From the NCBI RefSeq assembly GCF_001816145.1, contig NZ_MDZB01000099.1:1-60013 (forward strand): a stretch of DNA of 60,013 nucleotides, read 5' to 3'. Source of the DNA: Hymenobacter lapidarius (lineage in GTDB: Bacteria > Bacteroidota > Bacteroidia > Cytophagales > Hymenobacteraceae). Positions 19,101 through 26,252 of the stretch are shown here, piece after piece. Each line of letters opens with the position of its first letter. The first letter of the stretch is position 1. The translations under genes and the position numbers were made by a program. Below the pieces are notes generated by a model. The model saw nothing but the letters and a program-made list of their open reading frames with translations, searched no databases and was not told the origin of the DNA.

Positions 19101-19397
19101 CGTAGCCGGGTCGTCCAGGTCGGGGTGCAGAAACGTCTCGGGCAGCCGCCCCACCACCTCGTGCAGCTCAAAGCCGCACAGGGTCGAAAATCCTTCGTTG
19201 GCCCACGCCACCCGCCCGTTGGCATCGGTGAGGAGCACGGCGGAGCACAGCTGCTGCATCAGCAGCACCAGCTGCTGGTAGTTTGGCAAGGGAGAAGCCG
19301 GGCCGGGGGCGCTCGTTGCCTTGGCCAGGGCCACGCGCAAGGCGGCATTCTCGGCCTGCTGCTGCTCCAGGGCATGTTGTAGCTCGGCTGGGGTCAT
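16179..19397 (-). CDS. Soluble multi-PAS hybrid sensor histidine kinase
   Basis: This 1072-residue hybrid kinase has no signal or membrane segments and so senses in the cytoplasm. A short coiled coil (residues 1-30) is followed by about five PAS/PAC repeats (about 45-155, 165-285, 290-415, 425-540 and 550-670). PAC-type endings such as LLEDITEWKE, ILQDITPL, GTHTDISELKKAQ and IYLDVTPQKRLE mark their borders. The HisKA domain has the phospho-His (about 692) in FLANMSHEIRTPMNAILG. The ATPase has the N box (LNLAGNAVKFTEKGG), DNGIGID and GTGLGLGIS. A C-terminal receiver domain (about 945-1055) has the acceptor Asp (about 987) in LILMDLQMPLMNG and the Lys in YLTKPF. No DNA-binding output or separate regulator is encoded nearby, so its phosphoryl target is unknown. 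AGAGGAG lies a little upstream of the ATG. Confidence 0.93.
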   Translation of the reverse strand: MTPAELQHALEQQQAENAALRVALAKATSAPGPASPLPNYQQLVLLMQQLCSAVLLTDANGRVAWANEGFSTLCGFELHEVVGRLPETFLHPDLDDPATVAYIEAGLRNRVPFQFEVPNPRASNASCWIRVKVQPVVNEQGEAVMACLLEDITEWKESQLALAENEQRFRALAENVPVVLYEWRQNFDGTFGTTYMSPKLSELFGIPVTDFSDALKYAYFEDMPALWQSIEEATRTQTPWFYEGRVAVPGQPLRWIRGSSVLTGRDETGVNYSGILQDITPLRQALREADLRWRLAVEGFGDGIWEQNLSNPALVTYSADYKAMLGYQEDEFPDGYASFASHIHPEDLASTVRAINACLRGDVTLLVVEFRMRCKDGSYKWILSRGLVTERAPDGEPLIFSGTHTDISELKKAQEALDASMRRLSTVITNFQDGLVLEDENRRIVLTNEAFCSLLAVPTAPAQLIGKDGGWLTEGSKASIKNPQQYVARIKELLKQRQPVVGDVLTLLDGRTLQRDFAPIFDQSRYIGHLWKYADITIRTQASEELKRREEKYRGIIENMSLGLVEADLEDHLLYVNQSFCSMTGFCTEELMGRQLSPLLLSGEDLALVESKKELRQQGIADSYEIAVTTKSGEIKWLLVSAAPLYDDHQRLIGFIGIYLDVTPQKRLEANLREAKGLAEISSRAKQDFLANMSHEIRTPMNAILGMSQLLTKTALDSSQTSYLHAITASAENLLVIINDILDLSKIEAGRMAIEKIGFSPERVAVQVEKTLVYKAEEKGLCFETRIGPGVPPVLLGDPYRITQILLNLAGNAVKFTEKGGVNVSCELVQLLDEGEALIEFMVKDNGIGIDAEYLAQVFEDFSQEDSSVSRKFGGTGLGLGISKNLVELLGGTLRIESQKNSGTTSRFTLCLPVGTTADVPQKDEADTSSLLPALRGKRILLVEDNVFNRMLANIFLTNAGMEVTEAENGQVAVTLAESQAFDLILMDLQMPLMNGYVATAMLRQQLTLTVPIIALTANAITGERGKCLAAGMNDYLTKPFQEAALVKLVHDWTVGPLSRVPASPETGPGGR

Positions 19398-19457
19398 GTC
19401 CTGTTTCTCCTCTTTGCTACAAGATAACGCATTGTGAACGTCCCTGTTGTACCATCA

Positions 19458-19617
19458 CAAAACAAGTAGGGCTTCCGCACCAAAACTAACACCTGCGTTT
19501 TTCGCCTATTATGACACTTTGGTATCAGCAGACTCTCGAAGCTCAGGTGCTTCATCTTTGTTTCCAAGCACAGGTGGCACCTGTGTGAAATTTGGTGCGG
19601 AAGCCCTACAAAACAAG
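19458..19617. mobile_element. MITE: 142-bp element with 18-bp TIRs and 9-bp target duplication
   Basis: TIRs TAGGGCTTCCGCACCAAA at 19467-19484 and, inverted, at 19591-19608 are perfect. They are flanked by a direct repeat CAAAACAAG (19458-19466 and 19609-19617), as expected of a target-site duplication. The 106-bp interior has no coding capacity, but contains a small hairpin (CACAGGTG/CACCTGTG). The parental transposase is not in the window. It occupies the gap between the histidine kinase and mscS genes. Confidence 0.8.
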
Positions 19618-19637
19618 CCGCGTTTTGCTGGCATATC

Positions 19638-20453
19638 TTACTGCGGCATGTTTCGGATGTAGCTATGCGACACGGGAACCGGGCTGGCCACGCCCTGCTC
19701 GGCAAAAGCGCGCTGCAGCTGCTCGATGAGCCGGCCGTGGACCGCGCCGTTCTGGCCGGCCAGCGTGTAGGCCCGGAACGCCACGGTCACGCCGCCGGGT
19801 TTCAGGGCGGTTACCACTACCTGCGGGGCCGGGGTTGGCAGCACCTGCTCGTCGGCCTGCATGAGGGGCACGGCCCAGCCGCGCAGCGCATCGAGGCTGG
19901 TGGTGTTGTCTAGCTCGGCCAGTACTTCCACCATGGCCTTGTTCTGGGCCGTTTTGTTCACAATGACGTTATTGGAGGTGGCACCATTGGGCAGGATAAT
20001 GGTATCGCCCTGCCCGTTGGCCAGAATGGTATTGAAAATCTGAATTTCCCGCACCTCCCCCGATTTCCCCTGCGATTCGATGGTGTCGCCCACCACGTAG
20101 GGCTTGAAGATGAGGATGAGCACGCCCCCGGCAAAATTGGCCAGCGTGCCCTGCAGGGCCAGGCCCACCGCCAGGCCCGCCGCCCCCAGAATGGCCACAA
20201 ACGACGTGGTTTCGAAGCCCACCATGCCCGCTACCGATATCAGCAGCAGCGCCTTTAGCACGATATTGACCAAGCTCCTCAGGAAGGAGCTCAGCGAAAC
20301 ATCCAGGTGCTTGGTGGCTTGCGACAACAGCCGCGTCGCCCAGCCAATCAGCCACCAGCCTATCGCCAAAGCCAGGCCCGCCATCAGCAGGCGGGGCAGG
20401 TAGAGCACAACGAGGGTTTGCAGCTGCTGGGTGTACGTGGTGACCTTATCCAT
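19638..20453 (-). CDS. Small-conductance mechanosensitive channel (MscS family)
   Basis: This 271-residue inner-membrane channel opens under membrane tension to release solutes during osmotic downshock. Three transmembrane helices are visible: about 18-40, 60-85 and the pore-lining TM3 with the glycine/alanine pattern GAAGLAVGLALQGTLANFAGG. The cytoplasmic beta domain begins KPYVVGDTIESQGKSGEVREI and contains IILPNGATSNNVIVN, the family signature. An alpha-beta C-terminal cage domain follows. The length matches the minimal MscS. It lies downstream of the HEAT-cyclophilin gene on the same strand with 67 bp between; co-transcription is possible. Confidence 0.93.
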   Translation of the reverse strand: MDKVTTYTQQLQTLVVLYLPRLLMAGLALAIGWWLIGWATRLLSQATKHLDVSLSSFLRSLVNIVLKALLLISVAGMVGFETTSFVAILGAAGLAVGLALQGTLANFAGGVLILIFKPYVVGDTIESQGKSGEVREIQIFNTILANGQGDTIILPNGATSNNVIVNKTAQNKAMVEVLAELDNTTSLDALRGWAVPLMQADEQVLPTPAPQVVVTALKPGGVTVAFRAYTLAGQNGAVHGRLIEQLQRAFAEQGVASPVPVSHSYIRNMPQ

Positions 20454-20520
20454 AAAAAAACGGGTTATTAAACACTAAATTCAACGAAATACCTCAACGA
20501 ACCAGACGGCGCAACCGTGC

Positions 20521-22551
20521 TTATTTCACCAGCTCCACGCCCAGAATCTGGTCCCCGATTTCGAGCTTGTGCGCCACGTCCATGCCGCCCACTACCTGGG
20601 CGAAGATGGGGTAGCGGCCGTCGAGGTGCGGGGTGGGCGTGTGGGTGATGAAGAACTGGCAACTCTCGGTGTCCTTGCCGGCCGAAGCCAGGCCCACGCT
20701 GCCCTCCTCGTAGTGCAGGTCGCCAAATTCAGACCGCAGGTTGTAGGGCGCGCTGCCGTTGCCATCGCCGCGCGGGTCGCCGCCCTGGGCCACAAAATTG
20801 GGCACCACGCGGTGGAAATACAGGCTGTCGTAGAACTTCTGCTCGATGAGCGTGACGAAGCTGGCCACGGCGCCGGGCGCTTCGTTGGGTTTCAGCTCCA
20901 GGACAATAATGCCTTTGGAAGTGCGCAGGCGCACCTGCTGGCCCAGCGGCACGCCCTGCACCACGGCCCAGTCGATGGGATGCTGCTGGGCGGTGGCAAG
21001 GGGCGTGGGCGTCGGGTTGGGGTTTTTCGTGAGCTTGTCGAGGGCCTGCTGCAAGCCCTGCCAGGCCTCAATTTCGCGGGGCAGCTGGAGCTTGGCCTGC
21101 GCCTGGCGAATGGCCGCCAGGTCGGCGGGTTGGGGTTCGGGGTAAAGTTTAGCGTCGGTGAGGGCCTCGGCGGCGGTGCCGAGCTGGGCCACGTCGCCCG
21201 TGGCCAGGGCCTGGCGCACGGCGGCGGCAAAATCGGCCTGGCGGGCCGCCGGGAAATCAGCATTGCGGCGCATGGTGAGCAGCGCGCCCAGGGCGTAGCC
21301 GGCCACCACCGGCGACTGCCCGGCCCCAAACGCCTCGGCCCGCACGAAGTCGAACGAAGCGGGGTCTTCGGCCAGGGCCTGCAGCAGGAAGCCTTTTTCG
21401 TACACCGTGGGCACCACCGGGTAGCGCTTGCGAATGGTTTCGGTGAGGCTGGGCCGGGCGGCGGGGCTGGCGTGGCGCACGGCGGCCTGCAGCAAGGCCG
21501 CCCGCACCCGCGGCGAGGCCTGCTTGTTGCCGTCGGCCAGGGCGGCCATTAAGGGACCCGATTCGCCTTTGGCGTGGGCCAGCAGCCATTCGGCCGCGGT
21601 GAGGGCCACCGGGGCGCGGTCGTGGCTGAGGGCGTAGAAAACGGCTTCGCGACTGGCGCCATAATGGCCCACCCCAAATGGAAGGGCCCGCACCGCGCTG
21701 AGCCGCACCCGATAGTCGGGGTCCTTGGTGGCCAGCCGCGCCAGCACCGCAGCCGGCGTGGCGCCTCTGTTAGCAGGTGCTACCGCAGCCGGGGCCCCAG
21801 CCGCCGGCACCGCCGCGGCCAGCCGGCCCAGCGTAGTGGCGGCGGCGGCGCGCACGGCGTAGGAACGGTCCTTGGTGGCTACGCGCAGCAAGGTTTCCTG
21901 CCCTAGGCGCGCCAAGTCGGCGTCGGAGCCCCGCGTGCGCGACAGGCTCACGGCTGCCGCCAGCCGGCCCCGCTCGGGTAGCCTGGGCGAGTTCAGCACC
22001 TGCACCGTGCGCTGAATGCTTTCGGGCGAGGTGAGGCCCCGCAGGGCGGCCCGGTTCAGGCCCAGTGCCAATGCCACGGCGTGGGCCGTGTCGGTGAGCG
22101 TGCTGTGGCGCCACAGGGCGGGCAGGCTGGCGCGCGTCACGGTGCGGCCTAGGGCTTCGTGCACGTAGCGGCGCACGCCTGCGTCGGGCTCCAGCTGCAC
22201 GCGCACCAGCAGGCTGTCCACGGCTGTGCTGTCGCCAATTTGACCTAGGGCGTAGGCGGCGGCGCGGCGCACGCTGTAGTCGCCATCGCGCAGCAACGGA
22301 ATCAGCCCCGGTACAGCGGCCGGGGCCTGCACCGAAGCAAAGGCCAACGCGGCTTCGCGGCGGTAGATGGGGTTGGAGTTGGTGAGAAAGGGAAGCAGCG
22401 CGGCGGTGTTGCGCTCGTCCTGGGCGGTGCCAATTTGCCGGTTCACGGCGTCGTGGTACTTGTTGTCGAGGTCCACGCTGGGGCGCGGGGTGCGGGTACA
22501 GGCCGCGAGCAACAGCAGCACGGGCCAGAAACGAAGGGAGCGGATGGGCAT
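20521..22551 (-). CDS. HEAT-repeat lipoprotein with C-terminal cyclophilin-type peptidyl-prolyl isomerase domain
   Basis: The ATG at 22551 starts a lipoprotein signal (MPIRSLRFWPVLLLLAAC), preferred over an upstream in-frame start. The mature protein (676 residues in total) has an alpha-helical array of HEAT-like repeats over about residues 45-500 (for example REAALAFASVQAPAAVPGLIPLLRDGDYSVRRAAAYALGQIG, described by its R-A-A and ALG pattern). The C-terminal cyclophilin domain (about 530-676) includes FHRVVPNFVAQGGDPRGDG and QFFITHTPTPHLDGRYPIFA, with the catalytic Arg in FHRV. Cyclophilins speed up prolyl isomerisation. With the lipid anchor, this one probably assists folding in the periplasm, perhaps of outer-membrane proteins bound by the HEAT scaffold (inference). 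Confidence 0.9.
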   Translation of the reverse strand: MPIRSLRFWPVLLLLAACTRTPRPSVDLDNKYHDAVNRQIGTAQDERNTAALLPFLTNSNPIYRREAALAFASVQAPAAVPGLIPLLRDGDYSVRRAAAYALGQIGDSTAVDSLLVRVQLEPDAGVRRYVHEALGRTVTRASLPALWRHSTLTDTAHAVALALGLNRAALRGLTSPESIQRTVQVLNSPRLPERGRLAAAVSLSRTRGSDADLARLGQETLLRVATKDRSYAVRAAAATTLGRLAAAVPAAGAPAAVAPANRGATPAAVLARLATKDPDYRVRLSAVRALPFGVGHYGASREAVFYALSHDRAPVALTAAEWLLAHAKGESGPLMAALADGNKQASPRVRAALLQAAVRHASPAARPSLTETIRKRYPVVPTVYEKGFLLQALAEDPASFDFVRAEAFGAGQSPVVAGYALGALLTMRRNADFPAARQADFAAAVRQALATGDVAQLGTAAEALTDAKLYPEPQPADLAAIRQAQAKLQLPREIEAWQGLQQALDKLTKNPNPTPTPLATAQQHPIDWAVVQGVPLGQQVRLRTSKGIIVLELKPNEAPGAVASFVTLIEQKFYDSLYFHRVVPNFVAQGGDPRGDGNGSAPYNLRSEFGDLHYEEGSVGLASAGKDTESCQFFITHTPTPHLDGRYPIFAQVVGGMDVAHKLEIGDQILGVELVK

Positions 22552-22627
22552 TGGCGGGGGAAGATGAAGCAGCGGCGGGCCCGGGTTGAACCGGCCGAAG
22601 CGGGGTGTCAAGTACGGAATCAAATTC

Positions 22628-22729
22628 CTATCGGGCTACGCCGGCAGGGGCGGTTCCGGCGACCAGGGCCAGCAAATGCGTGATGACCACCTTGCTGCGC
22701 GGGGCGGAGCCCAGGCCCTCGCCGGGCAT
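22628..22729 (-). CDS. Possible 33-residue small ORF or gene remnant
   Basis: In the 334-bp gap between the cyclophilin gene and the divergent lipoprotein gene, a short frame begins MPGEGLGSAPRSKVVITHLL and ends in TAG at 22628. Most of its third codon positions are G or C, like the genuine genes around it. The open frame extends upstream without a stop (RIVARINILLE before the Met), which suggests either a longer gene using a non-ATG start or a decayed 3' end of a lost gene. I do not recognise it. The remainder of the gap shows no other feature apart from the promoter-like box at 22874. Confidence 0.2.
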   Translation of the reverse strand: MPGEGLGSAPRSKVVITHLLALVAGTAPAGVAR

Positions 22730-22873
22730 TTCGAGTAAAATATTTATGCGCGCAACGATGCGCGGCGGCGCCCAATGCCCGGCGGCCAGACGGCGCCCGG
22801 AGCCGGGGCCGAATTCTGAGGGCTGGTTTTGGCAGTTTCGGCCCGATTTTCGTTTTTTAGCCCCACAATCCTT

Positions 22874-22881
22874 GACCTTTG
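22874..22881 (+). promoter_or_regulatory. Probable -7 element (GACCTTTG) next to a start codon
   Basis: Seven of the eight positions fit TAnnTTTG when read as GACCTTTG (G for T at position 1). The ATG at 22886 follows 4 nt later, so initiation at this box would give an essentially leaderless message. Confidence 0.4.
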
Positions 22882-22885
22882 CTTT

Positions 22886-23821
22886 ATGAACACCACTTTG
22901 CTATTGCTTTTTCGCCGGCGGCCGGTTGCCTTGCTGGCGGCGGCCTCCCTCCTGCTGGCCACCTCATGCACGGCCCCCCGCGCCATCGTAACTACCGGCA
23001 AAGTCACGCCCCAGGGCGAGTTTCGGGTGGGGTATAACCAGGGCTTCAACGTAGCCACTTCTTCCCTGAGCAAGGTGGGCAGCGCCGTGAAAGAGGCCGC
23101 TAGCCAGGCCGCCAGCCAGGAAAAAGTGGACTACACCGAAGCCACCACCCGGCTCCAGGCCGCGGCCCTGGCTTACGTGCTGGACCCCGTGCAGCCCACC
23201 GCCGACCTGAGCATTCGCTACGGCATCATCCCGCGCCTCGATGCGGGGTATAAATACGCTTTCGGCTCCCACGTTTTCGATACCCAGCTCCAGCTCCTGG
23301 GGCCCACCGGCTCACCCGAGAACCCCGGCCGCGGCGCTGCCAGTGGCACCACCTACGCCAGCATCGGCCTGCAGTTTGCCACCCAACGGGCCAAGCTGCC
23401 CAGCCTGCCGTTTCTGGACGACATCAATTCGGTGCTCAACTTCCGGGCCACCCGCAACGACCTGCTCGTGCCGCTCACCTTCAGCCAGTCGTTCGGTCCC
23501 GAAGAGGAAATTGGGGCCATCAGCTACGGCCTGGTGTATGGGCACAGCTGGGTGAGCTACGGCTTTGCGCCCGAGAGGATTTTTGCCGGCTCGGTGAAAG
23601 TACCGGAGCTGACGCTGCAGAAGCGTAATTTTTCTTCTTTCGGCGGCTTTGTCAATCTCAAGCTGGGCTACCGGTACGTGTATGTCATCCCGGCCATCTC
23701 GGTATTCTACCAGAACTACGGCGACTACGCGCTGCTCAACGGCGCCAGCACTTCGCTGAGCGGGGTCACGTTTGTGCCCTCGCTGGGCTTTCAGCTGCGC
23801 CTGCCCAACCTGTTTAAGTAG
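22886..23821 (+). CDS. Uncharacterised lipoprotein, probable outer-membrane beta-barrel
   Basis: This 311-residue protein has an N-terminal lipoprotein signal (LLAAASLLLATSC, Cys at about 28). The rest alternates polar and hydrophobic residues in strands rich in Tyr and Gly (LSIRYGIIPRLDAGYKYAFG, IGAISYGLVYGHSWVSYGF, FGGFVNLKLGYRYVYVIPAI) and ends LGFQLRLPNLFK. This is the look of an outer-membrane beta-barrel or porin-like protein, though a lipid anchor on a barrel is unusual. I cannot assign a family. It has its own promoter-like box and ends before the guanine deaminase gene 123 bp downstream; a role in purine use is not supported. Confidence 0.75.
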   Translation: MNTTLLLLFRRRPVALLAAASLLLATSCTAPRAIVTTGKVTPQGEFRVGYNQGFNVATSSLSKVGSAVKEAASQAASQEKVDYTEATTRLQAAALAYVLDPVQPTADLSIRYGIIPRLDAGYKYAFGSHVFDTQLQLLGPTGSPENPGRGAASGTTYASIGLQFATQRAKLPSLPFLDDINSVLNFRATRNDLLVPLTFSQSFGPEEEIGAISYGLVYGHSWVSYGFAPERIFAGSVKVPELTLQKRNFSSFGGFVNLKLGYRYVYVIPAISVFYQNYGDYALLNGASTSLSGVTFVPSLGFQLRLPNLFK

Positions 23822-23944
23822 GCCATTGCACGGGCGAAACGGGGCTGCGGCCAGGGGTGCGTTGTTGGGTGAGTTTTACCGTTCTTTGCTGCCCGTTTTT
23901 TCAGTTAATTACGGATAATAATCTCCTGACTGCCCTGCTCTTTT

Positions 23945-24421
23945 ATGGAAGCTCCCAACCCCGAATTCATGCGCGAAGCCATTCGCCTGTCCATTGAAAA
24001 AATGCAGGCCGGGCACGGCGGCCCCTTCGGCGCGGTGGTGGTGAAGGACGGGCAAATCATTGCCCGCGGCTTCAACCAGGTCACCAGCACCCACGACCCC
24101 ACCTGCCACGCCGAGGTCGACGCCATTCGCAAAGCCTGCAAAGAGCTGGGCACCTTCCAGCTCGACGGCTGTGACCTCTACACCAGCTGCGAGCCCTGCC
24201 CCATGTGCCTGGGCGCCATCTACTGGGCCCGCCCGGCCCGCGTGTTCTACGGCAACACCAAGGCCGACGCGGCGGCCATTGGCTTCGACGACCAGTTCAT
24301 CTACGAAGAGCTGGACCGTCCCATGGACGCCCGCCGCCTGCCCATGACGCAGCTGCTGCGCGAAGAAGCGCTGGCCGGCTTCCAGGCTTGGGAACGGAAA
24401 GAAGGGCGCACGGATTATTAA
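23945..24421 (+). CDS. guaD: Guanine deaminase (cytidine-deaminase fold)
   Basis: GuaD hydrolyses guanine to xanthine and ammonia, the entry to this purine island. The 158-residue protein has the zinc site typical of the fold: His55 and the proton-shuttling Glu57 in CHAEVDAI, and Cys85 and Cys88 in SCEPCPMC. The C-terminal segment GFDDQFIYEELDRPMDARRLPM and the final EGRTDY match Bacillus-type GuaD rather than the tRNA adenosine deaminase TadA, which lacks this tail. Neighbouring xanthine dehydrogenase genes on the same strand strengthen the choice. It is cytoplasmic. A family A palindrome follows immediately and separates it from xdhA. Confidence 0.88.
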   Translation: MEAPNPEFMREAIRLSIEKMQAGHGGPFGAVVVKDGQIIARGFNQVTSTHDPTCHAEVDAIRKACKELGTFQLDGCDLYTSCEPCPMCLGAIYWARPARVFYGNTKADAAAIGFDDQFIYEELDRPMDARRLPMTQLLREEALAGFQAWERKEGRTDY

Positions 24422-24434
24422 GAACGATACAACA

Positions 24435-24530
24435 GAACGTCATGCTGAGCTTGCCGAAGCATCTCTACTGCGCGAGTAATTAGATTTACTATTGAGGTAG
24501 AGATGCTTCGGCAGGCTCAGCATGACGTTT
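24435..24530. repeat. Palindromic repeat family A, copy 2
   Basis: Arms 24435-24468 and 24497-24530 differ by one G-U-compatible base plus the outermost position. The centre contains AGTAATTAGATTTACTATT. It begins 13 bp after the guaD stop, and the right arm ends 17 bp before the xdhA start, so it occupies most of the leader between the two genes. Confidence 0.9.
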
Positions 24531-24547
24531 TTATTGATTCCAGATTC

Positions 24548-26065
24548 ATGATAGAATTTTACCTCAACGACCAGCCCATTCGGAGCACCGAGCCACCGGC
24601 CAGCGCGCTTCTCGACTTCGTACGCTACCACGAGCACTTGAAGGGCACCAAAATAGGCTGCCGCGAGGGCGACTGCGGGGCCTGCACCGTGCTGGTGGGC
24701 GAGCTGGCGCCTGATGGCCAAACCATGAACTACCAAAGCATGACCAGCTGCCTCACGCCGCTGGGCAACGCGCACGGCAAGCACGTGGTAACCGTGGAGG
24801 GCATCAACGCTGCGGCCGGCCAGCTCACGCCGGTGCAGCAGGCCATTGTGGACGAAGGCGGCTCGCAGTGCGGCTTCTGCACGGTGGGCTTCGTGATGTC
24901 GCTCACGGGCCACAGCCTGAGCGAGAAGCCGGCTACTGAGAAAAACACCATTGCGGCCATCGACGGCAATATTTGCCGCTGCACGGGCTACAAATCTCTG
25001 GAGCGGGCCGCCGCCACCCTCACCGCGCAGCTGGCCAGTCGGCCCACGCAAAACGCCGTGGCCTGGCTCAGCGAACAGCAGTTTGTGCCGGCCTACTTCC
25101 AAACCATGCCCGCCCGGCTGGCCGCTCTGCGCACCGCAGTTGCAGAGGAAGCCGCGGCTGCTACTGCCCACAGCAACGGTACTCCAGCGGCCACCGTCTC
25201 TCCCAACGGCCACACGCAAAGCCAGAACGGTCACGATTCCTCAGCCGCTAATCCATTTGCTCATCCACTCCTCGGTGGCGGCACCGACCTGCTGGTGCAG
25301 CGCCTCGAAGAATTGCGCGAGCAGCCCGTGCGCCTCGTATTTGACCAAAGCGGCCGGCGCGGCATCCGGCAGACGGCGGCGGGCCGCGTGGTGCTGGGCG
25401 CGGCCACCACGGCCAGCCACCTACTCGAATCGGAGCTGATGCGCGGCTTGATTCCGCAGTTGCCGCAGTACCTGAAACTGGTGTCGAGCACGCCCATTCG
25501 CAACATGGGCACGGTGGCGGGCAACTTCATCAACGGCTCGCCGATTGGCGACCTCACCATCATGTTTCTGGCGCTGGGCGCGTCCATTACCCTGGCCAGC
25601 CCGGCCGGCACTGCCCGCGAACTGGCCCTGCCGGACCTGTACCTGGGCTACAAAAAACTAGCAAAAACACCCGAGGAACAGGTCACTGAAATCAGCTTTC
25701 CTACACCCCTATCCGGCGACTTCTTCCACTTTGAAAAAGTCTCGAAACGCACGCACCTCGACATTGCCAGCGTGAATTCCGCTGCCTGGCTTCGGGTTGA
25801 AAATGGCCTGATTGCAGCGGCGCGCATCTCGGCGGGCGGCGTGGGACCGGTGCCGCTGTACCTGGCCCGCACCAGCCAGTTTCTGGTGGGCCGCGAGCTG
25901 ACGGCCGACACTGTGAGCGCCGCTAATGCCGTGATGCAGGAGGAAATCAGCCCGATTTCGGATGTGCGCGGCACGGCAGACTACAAGCGGCTCTTGCTGC
26001 GCCAGCTGTTGTGGGCGCATTTTTTGCAGTTTGCGCCGGCGCTGGCGGTAGATGAATTGATTTAA
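24548..26065 (+). CDS. xdhA: Xanthine dehydrogenase small subunit (2Fe-2S and FAD domains)
   Basis: This 505-residue subunit passes electrons from the molybdenum site to FAD during oxidation of hypoxanthine and xanthine to urate. The start at 24548 gives MIEFYLNDQPIRS. The plant-type 2Fe-2S cluster uses Cys38, 43, 46 and 68 (GCREGDCGACTV). The second cluster uses Cys108, 111, 143 and 145 (CGFC, CRC). A Ser/Asn/His-rich linker (about 195-235) leads to the FAD domain, with LLGGGTDLLVQ and IRNMGTVAGNFINGSPIGDLT, and a CO-dehydrogenase flavoprotein C-terminal region. It is the fused XdhA type. xdhB follows after a large palindrome of 156 bp. Confidence 0.94.
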   Translation: MIEFYLNDQPIRSTEPPASALLDFVRYHEHLKGTKIGCREGDCGACTVLVGELAPDGQTMNYQSMTSCLTPLGNAHGKHVVTVEGINAAAGQLTPVQQAIVDEGGSQCGFCTVGFVMSLTGHSLSEKPATEKNTIAAIDGNICRCTGYKSLERAAATLTAQLASRPTQNAVAWLSEQQFVPAYFQTMPARLAALRTAVAEEAAAATAHSNGTPAATVSPNGHTQSQNGHDSSAANPFAHPLLGGGTDLLVQRLEELREQPVRLVFDQSGRRGIRQTAAGRVVLGAATTASHLLESELMRGLIPQLPQYLKLVSSTPIRNMGTVAGNFINGSPIGDLTIMFLALGASITLASPAGTARELALPDLYLGYKKLAKTPEEQVTEISFPTPLSGDFFHFEKVSKRTHLDIASVNSAAWLRVENGLIAAARISAGGVGPVPLYLARTSQFLVGRELTADTVSAANAVMQEEISPISDVRGTADYKRLLLRQLLWAHFLQFAPALAVDELI

Positions 26066-26070
26066 ATTTA

Positions 26071-26226
26071 AGCGTCGCCTGACCTCACCCTCACCCCCTA
26101 GCCCCCTCTCCCGCGGAGAGGGGGAACTAGACTTTAGCTCTAGAAATAGTCCTCTGATTATAATTCTAAAACTAAAAACTAGTCCCCCCTCTCCGCGGGA
26201 GAGGGGGCTAGGGGGTGAGGTTGACG
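26071..26226. repeat. Large palindromic repeat (family C) between xdhA and xdhB
   Basis: The outer arms begin GCGTC...CCTCACCC on the left and end GGGTGAGGTTGACGC on the right. Each arm also folds on itself (CCCCCTCTCC-CGCG-GAGAGGGGG). It begins 6 bp after the xdhA stop and ends 26 bp before the xdhB start, inside what should be an operon. A centre of about 48 bp is AT-rich. A transcript crossing it could form a very long stem, so it may reduce xdhB expression. Confidence 0.85.
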
Positions 26227-26252
26227 CGGAGGGCGACTTGCAAGCCTACACC

